From Flavobacteriales bacterium (GTDB lineage Bacteria; Bacteroidota; Bacteroidia; Flavobacteriales_D; Crocinitomicaceae), in contig CANHOA010000014.1 of NCBI GenBank assembly GCA_947462255.1, forward strand, positions 1-64,000: a stretch of 64,000 bases of DNA, read 5' to 3'. Both the position numbers and the translations under genes were made by a program. Each line of letters starts with the position of its first letter. Position 1 is the first letter of the stretch. Shown piece after piece: positions 43,075-51,406 of the stretch. The notes under the pieces were generated by a model. It was not told the DNA's origin. It saw only the letters and a list, made by a program, of their open reading frames with translations, and did no database searches.

Positions 43075-44199
43075 ATGATTTGGAGACTTAAAAAAATTGC
43101 TAAGAAGAAATTCAAGGAAACTGAAAACAATAATGACCTTATTGATTTTAGTATAAATTCTCAAGAATTAAAAGAAATCCAATTTATTTACAGGAGAACC
43201 ATGCTCATTTCTGGAAGTATTGGAGCGCTAATCATATTCATTTATTATATGCCGCTTCATGGAGCTCCTGATTTTTTTAATAATTGGATAATGAATATTA
43301 ACCTATTTGGTTATAAGTTTGATTTCGCACCTCTACCAGCTTTATACAATATTTTATTATTAATTATTGAACTTTCAATTTTAGGTGTATTACATATTAA
43401 TGCTGTTCGAAAATTAATTGTTTTAACCCAATTTCCAGACCCTAAATCCAATGATTATTCTTTTCATTTTTCAGAAATGATCGATTTGACATTAGGAAAT
43501 ACTAAATCTAGCGAAAAACTGTTGGGATTAAATCCTTATTATGGTTTGCCTAAGTTTTATATTGCTGGAATTTTTATATTAAATAAAACGAAAGCATTTT
43601 TAAGTAATGTTATCATTAAATCGGTCTTTAATAAATTATTGGGTCGATATATATTACGTATCTATACTGATTTAATGGGAATGCCAGTCTTTTTCTTTTG
43701 GAACGCATACTCCACTCGTTCGATTTACCTGAAAGCTAAGTATTATATCTTTGGTCAAAGCATGGTATATTTTTGTGTTCAACATTTCGGAAATAAATAC
43801 AAAGACAACCCATTGTTCAAAGATCAAATTTATGAGATACTTTCCCAGATTTCCATACACAAAAGATCTTTCAATAAAACCCATTATTTTTATTCAAATA
43901 AACTTCTTAAGCAATTCGAAATTGATGTGATTCCTGATTTTATGCCCAATTTCAACTTTAAATCGATCATAAATGAATTGTCCGAAGAAATGGCTAAGGA
44001 TGTAATCACCCTATTTGTAATAGGAATTGTGATTGATGGAGATATTAATCGACGTGAGAAAAACACATTAAATTTAATAACAAGCGAGGCTAACTTTACC
44101 ATCCCAGCAGTTGATAAACACAAAGAACTTTTAAAGGCCTTTAGAATGGGTTACGGAGTTGAATTTTTACAAAATTTGATTCATGAGAAGGATAACTAA
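43075..44199 (+). CDS. Unknown membrane protein with TerB-like C-terminal segment
   Basis: A 374-residue protein. A short charged N-terminus (KKIAKKKFKETENNNDL) is followed by two transmembrane segments (about residues 45-63 and 88-108), an amphipathic middle rich in Lys, Phe and Tyr, and a C-terminal part (about 310-370, KDVITLFVIGIVIDGDINRREKN) that recalls the helical TerB fold with its acidic GDI motif. I recall similar proteins grouped as LBF_2804-like, but am not certain. The flanking direct repeats suggest that this segment was inserted next to the sigma-factor operon. No good -7 box is visible upstream. Confidence 0.6.
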   Translation: MIWRLKKIAKKKFKETENNNDLIDFSINSQELKEIQFIYRRTMLISGSIGALIIFIYYMPLHGAPDFFNNWIMNINLFGYKFDFAPLPALYNILLLIIELSILGVLHINAVRKLIVLTQFPDPKSNDYSFHFSEMIDLTLGNTKSSEKLLGLNPYYGLPKFYIAGIFILNKTKAFLSNVIIKSVFNKLLGRYILRIYTDLMGMPVFFFWNAYSTRSIYLKAKYYIFGQSMVYFCVQHFGNKYKDNPLFKDQIYEILSQISIHKRSFNKTHYFYSNKLLKQFEIDVIPDFMPNFNFKSIINELSEEMAKDVITLFVIGIVIDGDINRREKNTLNLITSEANFTIPAVDKHKELLKAFRMGYGVEFLQNLIHEKDN

Positions 44200-44214
44200 T
44201 TTTATCCAAGGAAA

Positions 44215-44243
44215 ATTTCACATGAAAAAATAAGCTCAATAGG
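44215..44243. repeat. Direct repeat, right copy
   Basis: Partner of the repeat at 42932-42962. It covers the stop codon and last codons of the anti-sigma-like gene, so this copy is probably the original. Confidence 0.65.
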
Positions 44244-44934
44244 CAGCGAAAAGAACATCTAACATTTCAGGCATCGCATTTATTTGAGAGGTAGTAACGC
44301 TTCTATATTCCATATCGCTTCTTTCTTCCTCGTCTTTTTCTGAAGATTCAGCAAAAGCAAATGTTCCATTTCCTTTGCTATCATCATCTTGAATTGCAAA
44401 CATCATATCCTCGGAAGGCGCGGGTACAAACTTTGTGTCAGCATTACTAGTTTTAGGCAAATCTATCGTTGCAACTAGAGTTTTTTCCTCCTCCTTAAAA
44501 ATAGGAATTGGAGTGGCATTTTTATTTTCTTTCGTATTGCTCTTTGGAGCAATTTCCTTTTTTTGTTTTGGGGTTTCAGCTAATTTGCTAGGTTCGTTGG
44601 AATTAAACCGTAAAAACAAAAAGGCAACAAGAAAAATTACACTTGCTGCTGCCAAATAAAATATCGGTCGTTTGTAGCGCTTGAATTGTAGGATAGGCCT
44701 TACCTGCTTATTTTTCTCTGAATAGGTAGCATTAAAAAGTAAATCTAATTTTTCTTTTACAGTGGAATCTACTTGAGTATTCTCTTCCTGATACAAATCC
44801 GAAGCTGTAAACATTTCCTTTAACACATTAAATTCAGCCTCATTAGAACAATATTCGGACAAAGCCGATATTTCTTCAAAGGTTAATTCATCAAAAAACT
44901 TTGATTTAATAATTGTTTCAAGTTCAGTTGTCAT
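44236..44934 (-). CDS. Putative membrane anti-sigma factor
   Basis: A 232-residue single-pass protein. The N-terminal ~75 residues are helical and cytoplasmic in type (KSKFFDELTFEEISALSEY), as in anti-sigma domains. One transmembrane segment (about 91-108, FYLAAASVIFLVAFLFL) is followed by an extracytoplasmic Lys/Pro/Thr-rich linker and an acidic tail. It lies 15 bp downstream of the ECF sigma gene and is surely co-transcribed. No zinc-type HxxxCxxC motif is seen, so assignment rests on context and topology. Confidence 0.7.
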   Translation of the reverse strand: MTTELETIIKSKFFDELTFEEISALSEYCSNEAEFNVLKEMFTASDLYQEENTQVDSTVKEKLDLLFNATYSEKNKQVRPILQFKRYKRPIFYLAAASVIFLVAFLFLRFNSNEPSKLAETPKQKKEIAPKSNTKENKNATPIPIFKEEEKTLVATIDLPKTSNADTKFVPAPSEDMMFAIQDDDSKGNGTFAFAESSEKDEEERSDMEYRSVTTSQINAMPEMLDVLFAAY

Positions 44935-44949
44935 GTTTTTTCTGTTAAT

Positions 44950-45537
44950 TTAATTCGTCAATACTAATTTAAATTCCTTTAATTTTTCAGCCAATTGCTT
45001 TGTCGCATAAAATAAGCGAGACTTAACAGTTCCCTCATTTATTTCTAGCACATCTGCTATTTCTTTTAAGGAAAATCCTTGAAGATGGCGCAAGGCGAAA
45101 ACATCCCTGTGCTTATCATCTAATTGTGCTATTCCCTTATCAAAAGCAGACATAAACATATTATTCTGCACCTCATCAAATACATTATCGTCACTTCTTA
45201 CCGAATGATGATTATCGACACCTAAGAAAGTGTTTTTTCGCACTTCTTTACGCTTATATTCATTCTTGCACATGTTACACGCTACAGAAAACAACCATGT
45301 TTTAAACGATCTTGTAACATCAAATGCATCAGGGTTAACAATTATTTTGGCAAAAATATCATGAACTAAATCTTCCGCTTTTTCACGATCACGCCACAGC
45401 ATTTTATTAAAGTAGCCAAAAAGAATTCCAGCATAACGATTATATAGCTCATCAAACGCCAATTTCTCCCCTTTTGATAGCTCAGCCATCAAATCTTCGT
45501 CGGAAAAAGAATCAAAACGTTTTTTGAAGAATCGCAT
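44950..45537 (-). CDS. ECF-type RNA polymerase sigma factor
   Basis: A 195-residue protein starting at the ATG at 45537 (MRFFKKRFDSFSDEDLM); the open frame continues to 45582 but would overlap the upstream gene. The sigma region 2 motif is EDLVHDIFAKI with FKTWLFSVACNMCKNEYK. The region 4 helix-turn-helix is FALRHLQGFSLKEIADVLEI then NEGTVKSRLF. It directs RNA polymerase to an alternative promoter set when released by its partner. The start is 1 bp after the stop of the secreted-protein gene, and the membrane partner follows 15 bp downstream. Confidence 0.93.
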   Translation of the reverse strand: MRFFKKRFDSFSDEDLMAELSKGEKLAFDELYNRYAGILFGYFNKMLWRDREKAEDLVHDIFAKIIVNPDAFDVTRSFKTWLFSVACNMCKNEYKRKEVRKNTFLGVDNHHSVRSDDNVFDEVQNNMFMSAFDKGIAQLDDKHRDVFALRHLQGFSLKEIADVLEINEGTVKSRLFYATKQLAEKLKEFKLVLTN

Positions 45538-45538
45538 A

Positions 45539-46717
45539 TTAATGTTTCTTGATAAAGCTAACTTTTCCAGACTTTTCAGCAACAGTGCCTATTTCCTTTT
45601 CTATATGTATTAATTTATCTACTTCATTATTAAGCAAATATGATGACTTCAAAAAAAGCAACATGGGTAAATAATTAGACGATAAATTATTGCTTTCCAT
45701 AGATTTATATTGATAAACGTTTTGTTTTTCTAAAGAAGTATTCCATAATTGCTCATTTCTAGCGACCAAAGAAGGCTCACTAATTGAATTTTCTTTTCGG
45801 TATTCAAAAACCAAACCAACTGGAAATAAAAACGATTGTATCGGAAGCAAATAATCTTTAGGAATTGTCATTGACAACGCTAGTTTTTTATCATTATTCA
45901 ATGAGCAAAAAGAAGAAAGATAATCGGTATTGATTACCGTTTCACTTGGTAATATATACCCTGCTTGAGCTAATCCATTCCGATATATTTCACTTTGTAA
46001 TAGATCGAGTGAAATAAGTTTAATTTCTGGATGAATGCCCTGAACAATTTGTTGGTAAGCCACACCGTAGGAATCTAGAAATCCATGGGTAATTAATGCC
46101 TGATTATCAGTGCTAGATTCAAGTAAGTCGGTAGCGTATGAGATTGATTCATTCGATAGTAATTGATTTTCTTTTATTTTCTGCAAATAGGTTAAGGTAG
46201 AAATTTTATCCTCTTTTACGATGGCATTTGCTAAACATTGCGTTAGAATGTCGGGATCTAAAGGCTTCATTGCTTCTGCTAATTTTAATTCTTTTTCCCT
46301 ATCAACATTGTAATTACCCGACATATAATAAAACAAATAATATTCAAACGAATTAGGTGACTCGAGTTTTAAGATTGAAACATCTTCATCCATTTTTTCT
46401 TGTAAAGGAGCATCGGCAGATCGAGATCTTGGCTGATTAGAAGCCACTTTCTTTTTCTGAATAAATTTATCGGAAGTAGTACTAATCGATTTAAATTCCT
46501 GCTTTGAATTGGAGACATCCTCCTTGTTTTTACTTGATTTTTTCGTGCTAATTATTTCTACCTCATTCAAATTTTCCAATTGAATGGAATCCATTACTAT
46601 TATTGGATTTGCTGAATTAGAATTGAATGATGAATTTATTACCTTATTTTCTTCCGGTGGTTGTGAAAATAAGATCGCAACTTGAAAAAACGCAAAACAA
46701 AAAATTAGAGTTTTCAT
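45539..46717 (-). CDS. Secreted protein of unknown function upstream of the sigma factor
   Basis: A 392-residue protein with a signal peptide at residues 1-18 (FFQVAILFSQ). A Ser/Asn/Lys-rich low-complexity part (about 20-110) is followed by a largely helical domain (DREKELKLAEAMKPLDPDI, YLQKIKENQLLSNESISYATDLL). No domain is recognised; the helical repeats could be TPR-like. It forms one tightly spaced unit with the sigma and anti-sigma genes (1 bp and 15 bp gaps), so it may sense or transmit the envelope signal. Confidence 0.6.
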   Translation of the reverse strand: MKTLIFCFAFFQVAILFSQPPEENKVINSSFNSNSANPIIVMDSIQLENLNEVEIISTKKSSKNKEDVSNSKQEFKSISTTSDKFIQKKKVASNQPRSRSADAPLQEKMDEDVSILKLESPNSFEYYLFYYMSGNYNVDREKELKLAEAMKPLDPDILTQCLANAIVKEDKISTLTYLQKIKENQLLSNESISYATDLLESSTDNQALITHGFLDSYGVAYQQIVQGIHPEIKLISLDLLQSEIYRNGLAQAGYILPSETVINTDYLSSFCSLNNDKKLALSMTIPKDYLLPIQSFLFPVGLVFEYRKENSISEPSLVARNEQLWNTSLEKQNVYQYKSMESNNLSSNYLPMLLFLKSSYLLNNEVDKLIHIEKEIGTVAEKSGKVSFIKKH

Positions 46718-46839
46718 GGTATTTTTTTTTCATTTACAACCTTAAGGCAGGAAGGTTCAATATATTGCATAATTAAACTAAAGAATAAAGGTATTTATTT
46801 ATTATGGATTGAAAATTGGTCATGAAAAAGAAATGGGAA

Positions 46840-46873
46840 TTGTTTATTAAAACCCTAATAATACGTAGATTTG
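46840..46873 (+). promoter_or_regulatory. Possible promoter of the beta-helix lipoprotein gene
   Basis: TTG at 46840-46842, a 23-bp spacer and TAGATTTG at 46866-46873, 14 bp before the ATG. Confidence 0.45.
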
Positions 46874-46887
46874 CCCGTTGAAGAACC

Positions 46888-48273
46888 ATGAATAAAAAAA
46901 TATTCTCTTTCATTCTCTTTAGTTTCGTACTCGGATTACTATCCCTTACAACAAGTTGTGGGAAAAATAATTCATTTTCAAAAAAGCACCTGAGTTTTTC
47001 AGTTGACACCTTGGTATTTGATACTGTCTTTACAACAATTGGCTCTACCACTCAACAATTTAAAATTTACAACAACGATAATAAAAGCGTAATAATAGAA
47101 GAAATTGAATTGATGGGCGGCTCCAACTCATTCTTTAGAATGAACGTTGATGGAATAGCGCTTGATATGATTAAAGATACAAAGCTATTAGGAAGAGATA
47201 GCCTTTTTGCTTTTGTAGAAGTAACCCTAAATACGAATGGTCAAACCTTACCATTAATTATTGAAGATTCAATTCGTTTTCGAACAAATGGCGTCGATCA
47301 ATATATAAAATTAGCCGTCTGGGGACAAGATGCCTATTTCCATTATAAAGACTTAAACGAGGGAATTTGGCCCAATGATAAACCACATGTCATTTATGGT
47401 TATGCCGCTGTTGATTCTTCAAAGACATTGACCATTCCAGCCGGAACACAAATTCATTTGCATAAAAACGCACTCCTATATGTCTATAAATCAAGCTTGC
47501 ATATTGAAGGCACATTGGGCAATGAAGTGGTGTTTAAAGGCGACCGACTCGAACAAATGTATCAAGATGTTGAAGGTCAATATTATGGCATTTACTTTCA
47601 TGAAGCAAAGGAATCAACGATTGATTATGCCATCATAAAAAATGGTACTAGCGGCATCCATGTCTATTCCAATGATGCTTCCAATCCAAATTATACCCTT
47701 ACCCTTACAAACAGTAAAATATTCAATCATTCCCGGTACGGTATTTTTATCTATTCTGGAGGCAAAGTAAAAGCTGAAAATTGCATCGTCTCAAAATGTG
47801 GGACACATGCATTGATTATATTAGAAGGAGGCGATGTTAATTTTAACCATTGTAATTTACTAGGTTATGGCAATTCTCAATCGCCAGCAGTAGGGATAAG
47901 TAATTTTTACAACGATTATTTTAATGGCGTAACCAACGTAGGATCAATTAATGAAGGAAAATTTTATAATTGTATTATTTCAGGGAATTTAAACAGTGAA
48001 TTGGCTATTGATACCATTCAAATGAACGGGGTAAGCCTGAATTTTGATTTTAAGAATTGCTTAATTCGTTCCGAAACTATATTTCAAGATACATTTTACC
48101 AAAATACATTATGGAATGATAATCCACTATTTGAAGATACGGCTCAAGGAGACTTTTTATTTACTTCAAATTCAACATTAAATGGAAATGGTGTAGTAAG
48201 CTCAGTAACTAATGACATTTTGGGTTCGCCACGAAACAATCCGCCTGATATTGGTGCGATTGAATTAAATTAA
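46888..48273 (+). CDS. Right-handed parallel beta-helix lipoprotein
   Basis: A 461-residue protein. It has a lipoprotein signal peptide with lipobox LTTSC at about residue 24. An N-terminal beta-sandwich-like region (LSFSVDTLVFDTVFTTIGSTT, resembling an abnormal-spindle-like/ASH Ig fold) covers about residues 35-165. A beta-helix follows (about 190-430, with HIEGTLGNEVVFKGD, IDYAIIKNGTSGIHVYS, TNSKIFNHSRYGIFIYSG and AENCIVSKCGTHALII). The C-terminal SPRNNPPDIGAIE is the ending common to beta-helix/choice-of-anchor proteins. It is surface or periplasm-facing; no substrate is known. Confidence 0.82.
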   Translation: MNKKIFSFILFSFVLGLLSLTTSCGKNNSFSKKHLSFSVDTLVFDTVFTTIGSTTQQFKIYNNDNKSVIIEEIELMGGSNSFFRMNVDGIALDMIKDTKLLGRDSLFAFVEVTLNTNGQTLPLIIEDSIRFRTNGVDQYIKLAVWGQDAYFHYKDLNEGIWPNDKPHVIYGYAAVDSSKTLTIPAGTQIHLHKNALLYVYKSSLHIEGTLGNEVVFKGDRLEQMYQDVEGQYYGIYFHEAKESTIDYAIIKNGTSGIHVYSNDASNPNYTLTLTNSKIFNHSRYGIFIYSGGKVKAENCIVSKCGTHALIILEGGDVNFNHCNLLGYGNSQSPAVGISNFYNDYFNGVTNVGSINEGKFYNCIISGNLNSELAIDTIQMNGVSLNFDFKNCLIRSETIFQDTFYQNTLWNDNPLFEDTAQGDFLFTSNSTLNGNGVVSSVTNDILGSPRNNPPDIGAIELN

Positions 48274-48297
48274 AAAAAAAAGCGCTTAAAAGCGCTT
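48272..48297 (-). terminator. Terminator of mdh
   Basis: The stem aagcgc / gcgctt is within the repeated aagcgctt palindromes at 48280-48297. On the minus strand it is followed by about nine T. Confidence 0.75.
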
Positions 48298-48319
48298 CAA
48301 CGTTAGCATTTAATTTATT

Positions 48320-49258
48320 TTAAGCGCTAGCATTCATATTATCCAAAACATCCATTACGCTTTTAACTGCCTCAGCAGATTCTGCAAGTAATGTTTTCTC
48401 CGCGTCATTTAAGTCTAACTCGATGATTTTCTCAATCCCATTTTTACCTAAAATAACCGGGACTCCTAAATAAATATCGCTCAAGCCATATTCACCTTGA
48501 AGCCATGCGCAAACAGGGAAAATCCTACGTTGATCGCGAACAATTGCCTCAACCATTTGTGCTGCTGCAGCTCCAGGAGCATACCAAGCGGAAGTGCCAA
48601 GCAACTTTACAATTTCTCCCCCACCAAACTTGGTGCGTTCAATTATCTCGTTTAAAGTATTTTCTGCAATTAACTCGGTAACTGGAATACCCGCAACAGT
48701 AGTATAACGAGGAAGAGGAACCATGGTATCACCGTGTCCACCCATCAAAACTGCTTGAATATCTTTTGGAGAAACATTTAACTCAGTTGCTAAAAAAGCA
48801 CGGTAACGAGCAGTGTCTAATACTCCAGCCATACCAAAAACCTTATTCGGATTTATTTTAGCATGTAAAAAAGCGCAGTACGTCATGACGTCTAATGGAT
48901 TAGAAACGACAATTATGATAGCATTTGGTGAAAATTTAACAATGTTCTCTGTAACTGTTTTAACTATTCCTGCATTCGTAGCAATTAAGTCATCTCTTGA
49001 CATGCCGGGCTTTCTTGGCAAACCAGAAGTAATGACAACTACATCTGAATCCTTTGTTTTTGAATAGTCATTGGTTGATCCAATGACCTTTGAGTCGTAT
49101 TGATTTACTGGAGATGTTTGCCAAATATCTAGGGCTTTTCCCTCGGCAAATCCTTCTTTTATATCCAACAATACAATCTCATTGGCAATTTCACGATAAG
49201 CAAGCACATCAGCACAAGTTGCGCCTACATTACCTGCTCCTACAACAGTTACTTTCAT
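48320..49258 (-). CDS. mdh: Malate dehydrogenase
   Basis: A 312-residue protein from the ATG at 49258; a TTG two codons earlier is possible. The NAD-binding GAGNVGATCAD motif, the substrate-binding loop SGLPRKPGMSRDDLI and the catalytic His in GGHGDTMV place it in the LDH-like bacterial malate dehydrogenase group. The Arg residues of the PRKPGMSR loop favour malate over lactate. It interconverts malate and oxaloacetate in the TCA cycle. It is monocistronic with its own terminator. Confidence 0.95.
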   Translation of the reverse strand: MKVTVVGAGNVGATCADVLAYREIANEIVLLDIKEGFAEGKALDIWQTSPVNQYDSKVIGSTNDYSKTKDSDVVVITSGLPRKPGMSRDDLIATNAGIVKTVTENIVKFSPNAIIIVVSNPLDVMTYCAFLHAKINPNKVFGMAGVLDTARYRAFLATELNVSPKDIQAVLMGGHGDTMVPLPRYTTVAGIPVTELIAENTLNEIIERTKFGGGEIVKLLGTSAWYAPGAAAAQMVEAIVRDQRRIFPVCAWLQGEYGLSDIYLGVPVILGKNGIEKIIELDLNDAEKTLLAESAEAVKSVMDVLDNMNASA

Positions 49259-49398
49259 TTTCAAAATTTGTTTTATATATAATGATTACGAAATTAATAC
49301 ATTTGTCGATATTTACTTTAATTTAAATATCTTTTTCGGTATTAAATTATAAAGAAAGCAACCCTGCACTATACAGTGCGTTTATAAAATGAAAAACT

Positions 49399-49971
49399 TT
49401 GGATAACATTGATAAAATAAAACAAATTGTAGAAGGTTGTCTTCAAAAAGACCGAAGGTCTCAGGAAGCCTTTTTCAAAATGTATTATGGAAAAATGATG
49501 GCAGTATGTTTGCGATACATAAGTGATCGAGACAGTGCGCAAGAGGTTCTTCAAGATGGATTTATAAAGATCTTTGACAAATTGGAACATTTTGATTTCC
49601 GCGGCTCAATAGACGGCTGGCTAAGGCGAATTATTTCGAACACTGCCATAGACGCTATACGAAAAGCAAAAAAAAATCCTTTTCTCACTGACAACGATAA
49701 TGATTTTAAGCAGTTAGCTGAAAATGAATTAGAAAAAAAAGAAAATGAAATTTATATAGAATTAAAAGCGCAAGTTGCCATGGATGAAATTGAAAAATTA
49801 TCTCCTGCTTATCGAACCGTTTTCAATTTATATGTATTTGAAGAATACACTCACAAAGAAATAAGTGAGATATTAGGCATAAGTGAAGGAACATCAAAAT
49901 CCAATTTATCAAAAGCAAAAATGAATTTACAGAATAGATTAAGTATAAAATTTTCAAAGATTCAAGAATGA
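49399..49971 (+). CDS. ECF-type RNA polymerase sigma factor (second)
   Basis: A 190-residue protein. I take TTG at 49399 as the start because the only nearby ATG (49389) is out of frame. Region 2 is seen in AQEVLQDGFIKIFDKLEHFD and GWLRRIISNTAIDAIRK, and region 4 in LYVFEEYTHKEISEILGISE then GTSKSNL. The small inverted repeat gcact-atac-agtgc at about 49365-49378 lies 20 bp upstream and could be a regulatory site. The next gene overlaps by 4 nt and is the likely regulator. Confidence 0.93.
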   Translation: MDNIDKIKQIVEGCLQKDRRSQEAFFKMYYGKMMAVCLRYISDRDSAQEVLQDGFIKIFDKLEHFDFRGSIDGWLRRIISNTAIDAIRKAKKNPFLTDNDNDFKQLAENELEKKENEIYIELKAQVAMDEIEKLSPAYRTVFNLYVFEEYTHKEISEILGISEGTSKSNLSKAKMNLQNRLSIKFSKIQE

Positions 49972-51233
49972 CAAATAAAAATATAGAAGAACTTTTTAAA
50001 CAAGCACTTGAGGGGCACGAATTACCTTATGATGCGTCTGCTTGGGAAAGTTTAAATAACAAATTAAATAAAAACACCCCAGCTCAAAGCCCCGTTAAAG
50101 TATGGCGATGGGTTCTTGGTAGTATCGCAATGCTCATCATTTGCTCACTTGCTATCTGGAAAGTTGCTCCAAACACAAGTAAAAAAGAAATCGCAAAAGA
50201 AATTAAGCAAACATCTCCTGTTAAAACTCCAGCGCTAGATGTAAAAAAGAATTCAACAAAAGCAGATCCAAAACAAGATAATAAAAATGGTATAATCTTA
50301 CCGAAACAAAATGAGAATGAGATACAGCAAGAAAATAATCAAACCTTAAAGCAAAAATCGAATGATGCTCTTTCTGATAATACCGTTAGAAGCAATGATG
50401 AAAAGGAAGCTGATGGTGTGGTAAAATCAAATCAAGTTGCTGAGAATTTACAAAATGAAAATGTGAAAATGGTCTTTCCAACATTAACATTTAATTGTGT
50501 GGGAGATCAAACGGTGATATCAAATAGTAATTCGAATGAGCTTGTTTTATTAAGCCCAAGTAATATTACCTACACTATTCCTGCTGAAAGTGAATTACCG
50601 ATATCAATTGATGAAAAAGGCTACTATCGTATTGGTACAATGACTTCCAAAGGTGAATTTTCTGAAAATGCAAAGCAATTGGTAAATGAATCACCAGTTT
50701 TAGATTTTGTGATAGAAGAACTGAATTACTTGAATGGACTTCCTACACTTCCTTTAACTGTAAAAAGTACCGAAAGCACTTTTAGCCTTTATATTAATGA
50801 CCAATTTGTTCAGAGCAATACTAAAAAAGAACTTGAGGTATATGTTTTTGATAAAGGCAGTAATAAAATCATGATTTGTTCAAGCAATGATTTAGCATGC
50901 AAAACAACTATTACAAAAACAATTTCGGTTGAAAATGACTATAATTTGCTTGCAGTAAATGCTTTTGATCCTTTTTCAAATGATCTAAGAAAAAGTACAT
51001 TTATGCCATTTGCATTATTAAAGAGAGGAACACCGTTTACACTGATCATTATAGACCCTTCAGATGGCGGCATTGTATTCTCATCTAGCGATGCAAGCAA
51101 TGCCTGGGATGGTAATGACAAACGCAATGGTAAAATGGTCGCTCCAAATAAGGCCTTCATTTGGAAAGTTACCATTTCAAATCCTGAGCAAAAAGAAAAG
51201 CAAGAATATAAAGGAACGATAGTTCGGTTGTAA
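49968..51233 (+). CDS. Membrane sigma-factor partner with CHU_C-like C-terminal domain
   Basis: A 421-residue single-pass protein coupled by ATGA to the ECF sigma gene. The N-terminal 45 residues (EELFKQALEGHELPYDASAWESL) match the cytosolic part of Bacteroidota sigma partners. A transmembrane segment (about 47-65) is followed by a long Asn/Lys/Gln-rich linker (70-160) and beta-rich extracytoplasmic sequence. The last ~95 residues (AFDPFSNDLRK... DASNAWDGNDKRNGK... IWKVTISN... KGTIVRL) resemble the gliding-associated CHU_C domain. It may anchor or sense surface material and transmit the signal to the sigma factor. Confidence 0.65.
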   Translation: MTNKNIEELFKQALEGHELPYDASAWESLNNKLNKNTPAQSPVKVWRWVLGSIAMLIICSLAIWKVAPNTSKKEIAKEIKQTSPVKTPALDVKKNSTKADPKQDNKNGIILPKQNENEIQQENNQTLKQKSNDALSDNTVRSNDEKEADGVVKSNQVAENLQNENVKMVFPTLTFNCVGDQTVISNSNSNELVLLSPSNITYTIPAESELPISIDEKGYYRIGTMTSKGEFSENAKQLVNESPVLDFVIEELNYLNGLPTLPLTVKSTESTFSLYINDQFVQSNTKKELEVYVFDKGSNKIMICSSNDLACKTTITKTISVENDYNLLAVNAFDPFSNDLRKSTFMPFALLKRGTPFTLIIIDPSDGGIVFSSSDASNAWDGNDKRNGKMVAPNKAFIWKVTISNPEQKEKQEYKGTIVRL

Positions 51234-51255
51234 AAGACAATAAGATTTCTTTAGT

Positions 51256-51288
51256 AAGGATTATTTTCGCAGATAATCCTTATTTTTG
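51256..51288 (+). terminator. Terminator after the sigma / partner operon
   Basis: The 9-bp stem aaggattat / ataatcctt (51256-51264, 51273-51281) is followed by a T-rich tail. Confidence 0.8.
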
Positions 51289-51406
51289 TTTATACGCTTA
51301 TGGCAACGACAACACAATACCAATACTTCTCAAAATTCGATACTCAACATTTCTGCAAAGAGCGACTTATCTCTTTTTCAGGAAATAAAATAATGCAACA
51401 AAATCC

